Shown here: positions 17,237 through 25,918 of the stretch, piece after piece
Numbering within the stretch: position 1 is the first letter of the stretch
How the letters are laid out: each line of letters starts with the position of its first letter
Assembly: GCA_934591895.1 (NCBI GenBank)
Contig: CAKTPP010000006.1
Location: 62,001-126,000 of the forward strand
Source of the DNA: an uncultured Oscillospiraceae bacterium
GTDB taxonomy: Bacteria; Bacillota; Clostridia; Oscillospirales; Oscillospiraceae
DNA length: 64,000 nt
Direction of reading: 5' to 3'
Program-made: the position numbers and the translations under genes
The notes under the pieces: model-generated
Told to the model about the DNA's origin: nothing
Databases searched by the model: none
Seen by the model: only the letters and a program-made list of their open reading frames with translations

Positions 17237-17998
17237 TTAGATGTAGAAGGCCGGCTCCTTGCGTCCGACGCAGTATTTTTTCACCGTCGCGGCGGCGGCC
17301 AGCCGCAGCGGCAGCGGCACGCTGCGCGCCGTCTGCGGGCAGATCTGGATGCAGCGCATGCAGGAGATGCACTTGCTCTTGTCGACCTTTTTCGGCGCGT
17401 CCTTCGGGATCGCTCCGGCGGGGCAGTTGTCCGCGCACAGGCCGCAGCCGATGCAGCGCAGGCCGCCGGTCGGCTTGAGCGGCAGACCGCTGTAGCCGCA
17501 GTAGGGTGCCTTTCCGGGCACGGTGATCTCGGCGGGCGCGTCCCCGGCGAGCTTGGACGCAAGCTGCGTGCAGAACGCCGCGATCTTGGCGCGGTCGGAT
17601 GCATCCGGACGTCCGGCGGCGATGTCGGTGTTGATCGAGTGCGGCGCGATGACCTCCGCCGCCGCCGTCACGCGAAAGCCGAGCGGCGCAAGCGTGTCGC
17701 GCATTTCCAGCAGCGCGTCGTCCACGGCGCGGTTGCCGAACACGGCCACGAGCGCGGCCGGAGTGTCCGTCCCGCGCAGGGCGCGCACGCGCGCAAGGCA
17801 CGGCTCGGGCACGCGCCCGCCGTAGACCGGGAAGAACAGCAGCAGGCGGTCGTCGGCTGTGAAGGTTTTCGCCTCGGCGTGCACGGTGATGTCGGTACAG
17901 GCGTCCGGCACGCCGAGCTGCTCGGCGAAGAGACCGGCGGCGGTCTTCGTGCCGCCCGTGGGGCTGAAGAAATACAGGTGCAGATTGTGCGGTTGCAT
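17237..17998 (-). CDS. EFR1-type flavodoxin-ferredoxin protein
   Basis: A 253-residue protein. The N-terminal half is flavodoxin-like with FMN loop FFSPTGGTKTA (~residue 10) and FPVYGGRVP. The C-terminal ~80 residues are a two-cluster ferredoxin: CIGCGLCADNCP and CISCMRCIQICP. It would pass electrons between Fe-S clusters and FMN in the cytoplasm. ATG at 17998 follows GGAGGCAATGCT; the longer upstream frame has no site. Divergent from a TetR regulator at 18142, which probably controls it. Confidence 0.88.
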   Translation of the reverse strand: MQPHNLHLYFFSPTGGTKTAAGLFAEQLGVPDACTDITVHAEAKTFTADDRLLLFFPVYGGRVPEPCLARVRALRGTDTPAALVAVFGNRAVDDALLEMRDTLAPLGFRVTAAAEVIAPHSINTDIAAGRPDASDRAKIAAFCTQLASKLAGDAPAEITVPGKAPYCGYSGLPLKPTGGLRCIGCGLCADNCPAGAIPKDAPKKVDKSKCISCMRCIQICPQTARSVPLPLRLAAAATVKKYCVGRKEPAFYI

Positions 17999-18081
17999 AG
18001 CATTGCCTCCCTTTGTGTGCGCGTTTGTGTCTGTGTGTCCATCATAGCAAACACCGCGCACGATTGCAACCGCCGCGCCGC

Positions 18082-18110
18082 TTGCCGCGCCGGAGCGCGT
18101 GTGCTATACT
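18082..18110 (+). promoter_or_regulatory. Promoter of the TetR gene
   Basis: -35 TTGCCG, 17-bp spacer, -10 TATACT, in the divergent gap with the flavodoxin-ferredoxin gene. Confidence 0.65.
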
Positions 18111-18141
18111 GACAGCAGCAACACGAAAGGGGGCGGCCGCC

Positions 18142-18711
18142 GTGCGCGAATCCGCGACGAAAAAAGTGATCGCCGAGAGCCTCAAGCGCCGTATGCTCCG
18201 GCACAATCTGACGGACATCACCGTGACCGACCTGTGCGCGGACGCGGAGATCAACCGCCGCACGTTTTACCGGCACTTCACGGACAAGTACCAGCTCGTG
18301 ACGTGGATCTACGAAAACGGCTTCCAGAAGGCCATCGGCGGCGATGAGCCGGGGCTGTTCGACCTCTTCGGCCGCGTGTGTACATATCTGTACGCCGACC
18401 GCGCGTTTTATGCCCGCGCGCTCACGTTCACGGGGCAGAACTCGTTCCGCGATTTTCTCTGTGACCGGCTGCGCCCGTATCTGCGGGCGGATTTTGCCGA
18501 TCTTTTTTCCAGTCCGGAGACCGAGGCGTTCATGTCCGGGAAGATGGCGAACGTGGTCATCGACATCGTGCAAAACTGGCTCGAGCAGCCGGATTGCCCG
18601 CCGCCAGAGGTGTTTGCGCCGTGGGCGCTGCACCTGTGGCGGGACATTATGGGGCGCTGGAAAGACCTCGGCGACGCGTGGGAGCACACTTCAGACCACA
18701 AAAACGCATAA
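18142..18711 (+). CDS. TetR-family regulator
   Basis: A 189-residue protein with a GTG start preceded by AAAGGGGG. The N-terminal HTH is ITVTDLCADAEINRRTFYRH followed by FTDKYQLVTWIYENGF, the TetR signature. The C-terminal helical domain binds an unknown ligand. It is divergent from and likely regulates the flavodoxin-ferredoxin gene. Confidence 0.88.
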   Translation: MRESATKKVIAESLKRRMLRHNLTDITVTDLCADAEINRRTFYRHFTDKYQLVTWIYENGFQKAIGGDEPGLFDLFGRVCTYLYADRAFYARALTFTGQNSFRDFLCDRLRPYLRADFADLFSSPETEAFMSGKMANVVIDIVQNWLEQPDCPPPEVFAPWALHLWRDIMGRWKDLGDAWEHTSDHKNA

Positions 18712-18718
18712 ATGAGGC

Positions 18719-18752
18719 AAAAAGCCACAGGACTTCGGCTCTGTGGCTTTTC
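18719..18752 (+). terminator. Terminator of the TetR gene
   Basis: Stem AAAGCCACAG/CTGTGGCTTT with trailing T run, 8 bp after the stop. Confidence 0.85.
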
Positions 18753-18759
18753 TTGTGGC

Positions 18760-19232
18760 GCAAATCGTTCTATGCTTGCCTTACCCCCTAATTGGATGTG
18801 CGCAGGCGCGGAGAGTGTGGTTCCGGTCTTTCATGGTGCTCCTCCACCCGTTGCGCGACGGCTGCCTGCGCCTCCAACTTTGTCCTTTCTGCGGATCGGG
18901 AGCGATCCCGCTTTTCTTTGATAACAAGCGCCCCGGACTGCATCTGCAGCCCGGGGCGCTTGTGTTTGCCGGAAAACTTATGGGTCGTGACCGGAATCAC
19001 ATGGAAAAACCGCCGCTGGCTCGGGCAGCGGCGGTTTTGGTGTTTGCCCACGCGCCCCTTGCGGGGCGCGACGATTGCGGCCGCACGGCCGAAGGGCGGA
19101 AACCGAATTCAAGCAGCTGAAAATTGACTGCAGCACTTCTGCTCTCTTGCGAAAGCGGCTTGCATAGACTACCGGAATTTGCAGAAAATAGGGTTGCCGA
19201 AACGCAAAACAGAGCAAAGGAGTTTTCCGACT
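18760..19232. other. Non-coding gap with two isolated strong hairpins
   Basis: No supported gene. Hairpin 18924-18963 has arms CAAGCGCCCCGG and CCGGGGCGCTTG; hairpin about 19006-19039 has arms AAAACCGCCGCTG and CAGCGGCGGTTTT. Neither follows a gene directly, so they may mark a lost gene or a small RNA. Near 19161-19188 is TGCATA, 15 bp, CAGAAAA, a weak sigma-G-like signal for spoVT. Confidence 0.4.
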
Positions 19233-19769
19233 ATGAAGGCAACCGGAATCGTGCGCCGGATCGATGATCTCGGCCGCGTGGTCATCCCCAAGGAGATCCG
19301 CCGCACCATGCGTATCCGCGAGGGCGACCCGTTGGAGATCTACACGGACACCGACGGGCGGGTCGTTTTTAAGAAGTATTCCCCGATGGGCGAGCTGTCC
19401 GAGTTCGCCGTGCAGATCTGCGACGCGCTGCACAAGACCACCGGCACGATCGCCGCCGTGTGCGACCGCGACACCGTCATCGCCGTGGCCGGCGGCGGCA
19501 AGCGGGAGCTGCTCGAGCGGCGCGTCAGCCGCGAGCTTGAGGAGCTCATGGCCGCACGCGGCCAGTATGCGGCCGACAGCTGCACACTGCCGGTCGCAGA
19601 GACCGATGAGCGCTACGCCGTGGCCGTGGCCGCGCCCATCCTCTCCGAGGGCGACGTGCTCGGCTGCGTGCTGTTTGTCGCCGCGCGCGGCGGCGCACCT
19701 GCCGGAGACGCCGAGCGCAAGCTCGCACAGGCGGTCTCCGGCTTTCTCGGCAAGCAGCTCGAGAGTTGA
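19233..19769 (+). CDS. spoVT: Stage V sporulation protein T
   Basis: A 178-residue regulator starting MKATGIVRRIDDLGRVVIPK, the AbrB-type swapped-hairpin DNA-binding domain with the KEIRRTMRIREGDPLEIY continuation. The C-terminal ~120 residues form a GAF domain. SpoVT tunes sigma-G-dependent genes in the forespore. AAAGGAG precedes 19233. Confidence 0.94.
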   Translation: MKATGIVRRIDDLGRVVIPKEIRRTMRIREGDPLEIYTDTDGRVVFKKYSPMGELSEFAVQICDALHKTTGTIAAVCDRDTVIAVAGGGKRELLERRVSRELEELMAARGQYAADSCTLPVAETDERYAVAVAAPILSEGDVLGCVLFVAARGGAPAGDAERKLAQAVSGFLGKQLES

Positions 19770-19789
19770 GCCCCCCAAAAAGCGGCAAA

Positions 19790-19819
19790 AAAGACCTCCG
19801 GGCGAACCCGGAGGTCTTT
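19790..19819 (+). terminator. Terminator of spoVT
   Basis: Stem AAAGACCTCCGGG/CCCGGAGGTCTTT, 20 bp after the stop. Confidence 0.9.
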
Positions 19820-19907
19820 CGCTATGCGTGCAGCCATTGCGCGCCCTGTACGCCGCAGGTGCGCCTTGGTCTCTGAGACGGGATGAACGTGCCGATGACG
19901 GAGAACA

Positions 19908-20030
19908 ATGGTAGATAACGCGGTAAAAGAGATCAGATTAAAGAGAAAAGAATTGATAAAAAAGAGATGGGTCAGATCGCAAATGGACAAAAACAATGCG
20001 TACGCAGCCATCCCAACTGCACTATGGTAG
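19908..20030 (+). CDS. Possible 40-residue basic small protein
   Basis: ATG follows GGAGAACA. The product is Lys/Arg-rich (MVDNAVKEIRLKRKELIKKR) and ends IPTALW. Base composition is much more A-rich than its surroundings. The gap 19820-20222 is otherwise empty apart from the galE promoter. It could be a true small protein, a remnant, or chance. Confidence 0.3.
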   Translation: MVDNAVKEIRLKRKELIKKRWVRSQMDKNNAYAAIPTALW

Positions 20031-20144
20031 TTGCAGTTTAGCTCAGCGGCGCCGAAAAGTCAAGGGATAATCGCCTGATTTCTGTAAATTCAGGGATTGA
20101 CAGGAAATTCACGCGCATGGCAAAACTCTGGCAAAGGAAAACCG

Positions 20145-20173
20145 TTGAACTTTGCGGCGTTCTGATGTAAAAT
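20145..20173 (+). promoter_or_regulatory. Promoter of galE
   Basis: -35 TTGAAC, 17-bp spacer, -10 TAAAAT, 50 bp before the start. Confidence 0.7.
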
Positions 20174-20222
20174 AAAAGGTACGCAATGAAGCGATACCGC
20201 AAGCAAGAGGGAGGTACGGTGC

Positions 20223-21242
20223 ATGACCGTATTGGTGACCGGCGGCATGGGCTACATCGGCAGCCACACGTGCGTGGAGCTGCTCGAGCAGGGCATGGAT
20301 GTCGTCGTGGTGGACAATCTCGTCAACAGCAGCGCGGAGGCGGGCAGACGGATCGAGCAGATCACGGGCAGGCCGCTGAAATTCTATCAGATGGACGTGC
20401 GCGACCGCGCCGGACTCGACCGCATTTTTACCGAGCAGAAGATCGACTGCGTCATCCATTTTGCCGGCCTCAAGGCCGTGGGCGAGTCGGTACATATGCC
20501 GCTGGAATATTACGACAACAACCTTGGCTCGACTGTCACGCTCTGCGAGGCGATGCGCGACCACGGAGTCAAGCAGATCATCTTCTCGTCGTCGGCGACG
20601 GTGTACTCCGGCGATAACGACATGCCGCTCTACGAGACATCCCGCACCGGCAGCTGCACAAACCCCTACGGCTGGACGAAGTACGTCTGCGAGCAGATCC
20701 TGCGCGACTGCGTGGTGGCCGACCCGAGCTGGTCGGTCGTGCTGCTGCGCTACTTCAACCCCATCGGCGCGCACCCGAGCGGACTCATCGGCGAGGATCC
20801 GCGCGGCGTGCCGAACAACCTCATGCCCTACATCTCGCAGACGGCCATCGGCCGGCGGGAGTGCCTGAGCATATTCGGCGACGACTATGACACGCCCGAC
20901 GGCACCGGCGTGCGCGACTATATCCACGTCATGGATCTCGCGCGCGGCCACGTCTCGGCCATCGCCTACATGGCGGCGCACACGGGCGAGAGCATCTTCA
21001 ACCTCGGCACGGGCCGGGGCTACAGCGTGCTCGAGATCGTGCACGCGTTCGAGACGGTAAACCATGTGCGCGTGCCCTACCGCATCGCGCCGCGCCGCGC
21101 GGGCGATCTGCCGACGGTGTACGCCTGCCCGGACAAGAGCGCGCGCGTCCTCGGCTGGCACGCGGATTATTCGCTCGAGGATATGTGCCGCGACAGCTGG
21201 CACTGGCAGACCTTGAATCCAAACGGCTACGAAACTGCCTGA
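20223..21242 (+). CDS. galE: UDP-glucose 4-epimerase
   Basis: A 339-residue SDR enzyme: NAD-binding GGMGYIGSH at the N-terminus, FAGLKAVGES, catalytic Ser in SSSATVYS and the YxxxK pair in NPYGWTKYVCE (~residue 149). It interconverts UDP-glucose and UDP-galactose for cell-surface sugars. Length is normal. RBS GAGGGAGG precedes the ATG. Confidence 0.95.
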   Translation: MTVLVTGGMGYIGSHTCVELLEQGMDVVVVDNLVNSSAEAGRRIEQITGRPLKFYQMDVRDRAGLDRIFTEQKIDCVIHFAGLKAVGESVHMPLEYYDNNLGSTVTLCEAMRDHGVKQIIFSSSATVYSGDNDMPLYETSRTGSCTNPYGWTKYVCEQILRDCVVADPSWSVVLLRYFNPIGAHPSGLIGEDPRGVPNNLMPYISQTAIGRRECLSIFGDDYDTPDGTGVRDYIHVMDLARGHVSAIAYMAAHTGESIFNLGTGRGYSVLEIVHAFETVNHVRVPYRIAPRRAGDLPTVYACPDKSARVLGWHADYSLEDMCRDSWHWQTLNPNGYETA

Positions 21243-21285
21243 CGGCAACGCTTCCCGGGTCGCTCCGCCGGCCCGGGAATGCCTT

Positions 21286-21311
21286 GCGCCGCCTGCGGGC
21301 GGCGCATTTTT
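21286..21311 (+). terminator. Terminator of galE
   Basis: Stem GCGCCGCC/GGCGGCGC followed by A and five T; a second stem TTCCCGGG/CCCGGGAA lies just before. Confidence 0.8.
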
Positions 21312-21368
21312 GCGGCCTGAGATCAGGCCGGTCGTGTGTGTTCTGCACAAGCAAAGTGAAAATACATA

Positions 21369-21397
21369 TTGACATCGCACGCAAGATATTGTACGAT
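21369..21397 (+). promoter_or_regulatory. Promoter of nrdD-nrdG-dut
   Basis: -35 TTGACA, 17-bp spacer, -10 TACGAT. The spacer contains NrdR box 1. Confidence 0.75.
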
Positions 21398-21447
21398 ATA
21401 TCCGCTCTCAATACAAAATAAAGCGGTTTTCCGCACAAGATATTGTG
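21380..21447. promoter_or_regulatory. Pair of NrdR-type boxes
   Basis: CGCAAGATATTGTA at 21380-21393 and the near-perfect palindrome CACAAGATATTGTG at 21434-21447. They are 54 bp apart, about five helical turns, as expected for the ATP/dATP-sensing repressor NrdR. Confidence 0.65.
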
Positions 21448-21476
21448 TTTTCGATTACTGGGGGAGGAATAGAAAA

Positions 21477-23651
21477 ATGAAGATCATCAAGCGAAACGGC
21501 GCAGAGGCGACCTTTGACATCTCGAAGATCATCATGGCCGTCACGAAGGCCAATGCCGCCGTCGAGGAGGGCGCGCGCATGACGCCGCGCCAGATCCAGC
21601 GCATCGCCGAGAGCGTGGAGCTCGCCTGCCAGGAGCTCGGCCGCAGCGCTGCCGTGGAAGAGATCCAGGACATGGTCGAAAAGCAGATCATGGCGCACGG
21701 CGCGTTCGAGGTCGCCAAGGCCTACATCACCTACCGCTACACCCGCAGTCTGGTGCGCCGCGCCAACACGACCGACGACCGCATCCTGAGCCTGATCGAG
21801 TGCAACAACGAGGAGGCCAAGCAGGAAAACTCCAACAAGAACCCGATCGTCAACAGCACGCAGCGCGACTACATGGCCGGTGAGGTCAGCCGCGACATCA
21901 CCAACCGCCTCCTGCTGCCGAAGGACATCGTCGAGGCGCACGAGGAGGGCATCATCCACTTCCACGACGCGGACTATTATGCGCAGCATATGCACAACTG
22001 CGACCTTGTCAATCTCGAGGACATGCTCCAGAACGGCACGGTCATCACCGGCACGCTCATCGAGCGGCCGCACAGCTTTTCGACTGCGTGCAACATCGCC
22101 ACCCAGATCATCGCGCAGGTCGCCTCCAACCAGTACGGCGGGCAGTCGATCTCGCTGACGCATCTGGCGCCGTTCGTGCAGGTCAGCCGTGAGCGCATCC
22201 GCCGCGAGGTCGCGGCCGAGATGCAGGCCATCGACGCGCACCCGGGCGAGGAGAAGCTGGCCGAGCTCGTCGAAAACCGCGTCCGCGAGGAGATCCGCCG
22301 CGGCGTGCAGACGATCCAGTATCAGGTCGTCACGCTGCTGACCACGAACGGTCAGGCGCCGTTCGTGACGGTGTTCATGTACCTCGGCGAGGCGAAAAAC
22401 GAGCAGGAGCGCCACGACCTCGCCATGATCATCGAGGAGACGCTGCGCCAGCGCTATCAGGGCGTGAAAAACGAGAAGGGCGTCTGGGTCACGCCCGCGT
22501 TCCCGAAGCTCATCTACGTGCTCGAGGAGGCGAACATCCACGAGGATTCGCCCTACTGGTATCTCACGGAGCTGGCCGCCCGCTGCACCGCCAAGCGCAT
22601 GGTGCCGGACTACATCTCCGAGAAGAAGATGCTCGAGCTCAAGGTGGACAAAAACGGCGAGGGCCACTGCTACACCTGCATGGGCTGCCGCAGCTTCCTG
22701 ACGCCGTATGTCGATGAAAACGGCAAGCCGAAGTATTACGGCCGCTTCAATCAGGGCGTCGTGACGATCAACTTGCCGGATGTGGCGCTGTCCTCCGGCG
22801 GCAACATGGAGAAGTTCTGGAAGATCTTTGACGAGCGGCTCGAGCTGTGCCACCGCGCGCTCATGTGCCGCCACGAGCGGCTCAAGGGCACGCTCTCGGA
22901 CGCCGCGCCCATCCTGTGGCAGTACGGCGCGCTCGCGCGCCTGAAAAAGGGCGAGCCGATCGACAAGCTCCTCTACGGCGGCTACTCGACCATCTCCCTC
23001 GGCTACGCGGGACTGTATGAGTGCGTCAAGTACATGACCGGCAAGTCCCACACCGACCCCTCGGCGACGCCGTTCGCGCTCGAGGTGATGCAGCACATGA
23101 ACGATGCCTGCAAGCGGTGGAAGCAGATGCACAACATCGACTTCAGCCTCTACGGCACGCCGCTGGAGTCCACGACCTACAAGTTCGCCAAGTGCCTGCA
23201 GCAGCGCTTCGGCATCATTCCCGGCGTCACGGACAAGGGCTACATCACCAACAGCTACCACATCCACGTGACGGAGGAGATCGACGCGTTCAGCAAGCTC
23301 GCCTTCGAGTCGAAGTTCCAGGCGCTCTCCCCCGGCGGCGCGATCAGCTACGTCGAGGTGCCGAACATGCAGAACAACATTCCGGCGGTGCTCGAGGTGA
23401 TGAAGTTCATCTACGACAACATCATGTACGCCGAGCTCAACACCAAGAGCGACTACTGCCAGGTCTGCGGCTTTGACGGCGAGATCGAGATCGTCGAGCA
23501 CGACGGCAAGCTCATCTGGCGCTGCCCGAACTGCGGCAACACGGATCAGGACAAGATGAACGTCGCCCGCCGCACCTGCGGCTACATCGGCACGCAGTTC
23601 TGGAACCAGGGCCGCACGCAGGAGATCAAGGAGCGCGTGCTGCATCTGTAA
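21477..23651 (+). CDS. nrdD: Anaerobic ribonucleoside-triphosphate reductase
   Basis: A 724-residue class III reductase. The N-terminal ~95 residues are an ATP-cone (MKIIKRNGAEATFDISKI). The C-terminus has the zinc site YCQVCG plus RCPNCG and the glycyl-radical loop RRTCGYIG about 25 residues from the end. It makes dNTPs without oxygen and is activated by NrdG. GGGGGAGG precedes 21477. Confidence 0.97.
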   Translation: MKIIKRNGAEATFDISKIIMAVTKANAAVEEGARMTPRQIQRIAESVELACQELGRSAAVEEIQDMVEKQIMAHGAFEVAKAYITYRYTRSLVRRANTTDDRILSLIECNNEEAKQENSNKNPIVNSTQRDYMAGEVSRDITNRLLLPKDIVEAHEEGIIHFHDADYYAQHMHNCDLVNLEDMLQNGTVITGTLIERPHSFSTACNIATQIIAQVASNQYGGQSISLTHLAPFVQVSRERIRREVAAEMQAIDAHPGEEKLAELVENRVREEIRRGVQTIQYQVVTLLTTNGQAPFVTVFMYLGEAKNEQERHDLAMIIEETLRQRYQGVKNEKGVWVTPAFPKLIYVLEEANIHEDSPYWYLTELAARCTAKRMVPDYISEKKMLELKVDKNGEGHCYTCMGCRSFLTPYVDENGKPKYYGRFNQGVVTINLPDVALSSGGNMEKFWKIFDERLELCHRALMCRHERLKGTLSDAAPILWQYGALARLKKGEPIDKLLYGGYSTISLGYAGLYECVKYMTGKSHTDPSATPFALEVMQHMNDACKRWKQMHNIDFSLYGTPLESTTYKFAKCLQQRFGIIPGVTDKGYITNSYHIHVTEEIDAFSKLAFESKFQALSPGGAISYVEVPNMQNNIPAVLEVMKFIYDNIMYAELNTKSDYCQVCGFDGEIEIVEHDGKLIWRCPNCGNTDQDKMNVARRTCGYIGTQFWNQGRTQEIKERVLHL

Positions 23652-23723
23652 GGCGGCGCGCGGAGAAAAAATACCCGGCGGGCGTGTCTGAAGCGGCGCG
23701 CCCGCTGTTTGTGAGGAATTGCT

Positions 23724-24263
23724 ATGAATTACGGTCAGATCAAGACCTGTGACATCGCCAACGGCGTCGGTGTGCGCGTGACGCTGTTCGTCTCCGGCTG
23801 CACGAACCATTGCTACAACTGCTTCCAGCCGCAGACGTGGGACTTTCACTACGGTCAGCCCTTTGACGCGGCGGCCGAGCAGATCATCTTCGACGAGCTG
23901 GAAAAGCCCTTCATCCGCGGCCTGACGCTGCTCGGCGGCGACCCGTTCGAGCCGGAGAACCAGCGCGCGCTCGTACCGTTCCTGCACCGGGTGCGGGAGC
24001 GTTACCCGGACAAGGACATCTGGGCGTTTTCGGGCTTCGTGCTCGACAAGGAGCTCACCGTCGACGGCGCGCACCCGCGCTGCGAGGTCACCGACGAGAT
24101 GCTCTCGCTCATCGACATCCTTGTCGACGGGCGCTATGTCGACGCGCAGCGAAACCTCAGCCTGCGCTTTCGCGGCTCGGAAAACCAGCGCATCATCGAC
24201 ATGAACCGCACCCGCGCGGCGGGACACATCGTACTCTGGGAGGGCATGAACGGATGGAAGTGA
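23724..24263 (+). CDS. nrdG: Anaerobic ribonucleotide reductase activase
   Basis: A 179-residue radical-SAM protein. CTNHCYNC (~residue 26) binds the [4Fe-4S] cluster, LLGGDPFEPEN is the SAM-binding GGE-like motif. It makes the glycyl radical on NrdD. It lies 72 bp after nrdD and overlaps dut by 10 bp. Confidence 0.96.
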   Translation: MNYGQIKTCDIANGVGVRVTLFVSGCTNHCYNCFQPQTWDFHYGQPFDAAAEQIIFDELEKPFIRGLTLLGGDPFEPENQRALVPFLHRVRERYPDKDIWAFSGFVLDKELTVDGAHPRCEVTDEMLSLIDILVDGRYVDAQRNLSLRFRGSENQRIIDMNRTRAAGHIVLWEGMNGWK

Positions 24264-24694
24264 AGATCCAGAAGCTGCGCCCCGGCGCCGTCACCCCGCG
24301 GCGCGGCAGCGCGGACGCGGCGGGCTATGATCTCTATGCCTGCCCGGCGGACGGGCAGAGCGTCACGATCGCGCCGCACACGACGGCCATGATCGGCACG
24401 GGGCTTGCCCTCGCCATTCCGGCGGGGTATTTCGGCGGCGTGTTCGCGCGCAGCGGCCTCGCGTCCAGACAGGGGCTGCGCCCGGCAAACTGCGTCGGCG
24501 TGATCGACGCGGACTACCGCGGCGAGTGCACCGTCGCGCTGCACAACGACTCGGACGCGCCGCGCACCGTCGCCCCCGGCGACCGCATCGCCCAGCTCGT
24601 GATCCTGCCGTTTCTCGCGGCGGAGTTCTCGGACGCGGACACGCTCGACGAGACCGGCCGCGGCGCGGGCGGCTTCGGCAGCACCGGCCGCTGA
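24254..24694 (+). CDS. dut: dUTP diphosphatase
   Basis: A 146-residue trimeric dUTPase with all five motifs: AGYDLYA, ARSGLAS, GVIDADYRG, DRIAQLVI and GAGGFGSTG. It hydrolyses dUTP to dUMP, keeping uracil out of DNA. Co-transcribed with nrdDG, a sensible nucleotide operon. Confidence 0.95.
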   Translation: MEVKIQKLRPGAVTPRRGSADAAGYDLYACPADGQSVTIAPHTTAMIGTGLALAIPAGYFGGVFARSGLASRQGLRPANCVGVIDADYRGECTVALHNDSDAPRTVAPGDRIAQLVILPFLAAEFSDADTLDETGRGAGGFGSTGR

Positions 24695-24702
24695 CGCACA
24701 TA

Positions 24703-24740
24703 AAAACGCAGCCCCCTTCACTCGAAGGGGGCTGCGTTTT
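24703..24740. terminator. Bidirectional terminator
   Basis: Stem AAAACGCAGCCCCCTTC with its complement; T-rich on either strand. Shared by dut and the minus-strand 24750 gene. Confidence 0.88.
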
Positions 24741-24749
24741 GTCTTTTTT

Positions 24750-25844
24750 TCAGCGGTAGACGGAAAACTCCGGCGAGAACTCGTGGAGCGTTCCGGCGTC
24801 GCTGGGGGTCTTCTGCTCGCAGTAGGGGAGCATATTCTCCACAAACTGCGCGCAGCGCGCCCACTGCGCCTCGACGGCCGTGCCCTGCGACGGCGAGAGG
24901 TCGTAGTGCTCGGTGAGATACTGCCCGAACCAGCCGGTGAAGGCCTCCATGCCGAACACGTTCAGGTGCTCGTTGTCGCAAAAATCGCCGTCCGCCTCCA
25001 GCCCGATGTCCGCAAAGAGCCGGTCGCAGTCGAGAAAGTCGTAGCCGTATTCGCCCACGATGTCCCCGAGGCGCGTCAGGACGGTCGGGTCGGTGACGCC
25101 CGCGCGGTGCGGAAAGCGCACAAAGAGCACGTTTTCAACGCCGAGCTCGTGGGCGAGCTCACAGAAGCTGCGCAGCCGCTGCACGTTGTCCGCGCTCAGC
25201 GAGGCGTCCTTGGTCGGGCGCTCGCCGGTCTGTACCTTCGGGATGATCTCAAGCGCCTTGGTCAGCGAATAGCCGGTGCGCAGCATGGTCAGATACTGCT
25301 GTGCCGGTTCGACCCAGACGTCCGGCTCGTTCCAGTTGGTGTGGTACTTCTCCAGGCGGAAAAAGTAGGACGACCACTGGTCCTTCGGCACGGAGCTGAG
25401 GATCGTGCGCACCTTGTTGGCCGACATCGGCATGTTGTCGATCCACTTGCGCAGGCCGGTCTCCGTGTCCTCGGCAGAGAAGTCGAACAAAAAGCCGTTG
25501 ATCTCCACGACGACGGTCTTCGGCGTCTGCCGGCGCATGGCCTCGGTGAGCATGGAGTTATACAGGCAGCCCGGCATGCTCGACACGCACAGCGAATAGC
25601 TCGTAAAGCCGTACTGCTGCCATGCCAGCGGCGAGCAGAAGCCGGTGTAGAGCTCGCTCGCGCCGATCAGGACCACGTCGAGGGAGTTTTTCGGCTCGCG
25701 GCAGAAGCCGCGGATGTGGCGCATGTCCCACGTGTTGTTCACGCTCAGCACCTCGGTCAGCGCGCCGTAGACCAGCGCGACAATGAGCAGAAATGCGATC
25801 ACGCGCACGACGGTTTTTCTTTTTGCGTGTTGTTTTGGATTCAT
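24750..25844 (-). CDS. DltD/AlgJ-like SGNH acyltransfer accessory protein
   Basis: A 364-residue protein with one N-terminal membrane helix (VRVIAFLLIVALVYGALTEV) and an extracellular domain. VVLIGASELYTGF (~residue 55) looks like the catalytic Ser motif, and CDNEHLNVFG (~residue 308) supplies Asp and His of an SGNH-type triad. Such proteins work with MBOAT enzymes to move an acyl or aminoacyl group onto a polymer outside the cell. GGAGGACATCC precedes 25844. It is the last gene of the Dlt-like operon. Confidence 0.75.
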   Translation of the reverse strand: MNPKQHAKRKTVVRVIAFLLIVALVYGALTEVLSVNNTWDMRHIRGFCREPKNSLDVVLIGASELYTGFCSPLAWQQYGFTSYSLCVSSMPGCLYNSMLTEAMRRQTPKTVVVEINGFLFDFSAEDTETGLRKWIDNMPMSANKVRTILSSVPKDQWSSYFFRLEKYHTNWNEPDVWVEPAQQYLTMLRTGYSLTKALEIIPKVQTGERPTKDASLSADNVQRLRSFCELAHELGVENVLFVRFPHRAGVTDPTVLTRLGDIVGEYGYDFLDCDRLFADIGLEADGDFCDNEHLNVFGMEAFTGWFGQYLTEHYDLSPSQGTAVEAQWARCAQFVENMLPYCEQKTPSDAGTLHEFSPEFSVYR

Positions 25845-25918
25845 GGATGTCCTCCACAGGCTGTGCGCCTGAAGCGCGGGCTTGACGCCGCGCGGAAAAT
25901 TGCGGTGATGATCTGCGC

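Noticed and set aside
18788..19051. 87-codon minus-strand frame
   Set aside because: Reads through both orphan hairpins, no ribosome site and no recognisable domain.
21408..24227. 939-codon frame antisense to nrdD, nrdG and dut
   Set aside because: It is an artefact of high GC third positions opposite real genes; low-complexity Arg/Ala/Val product with no domain.
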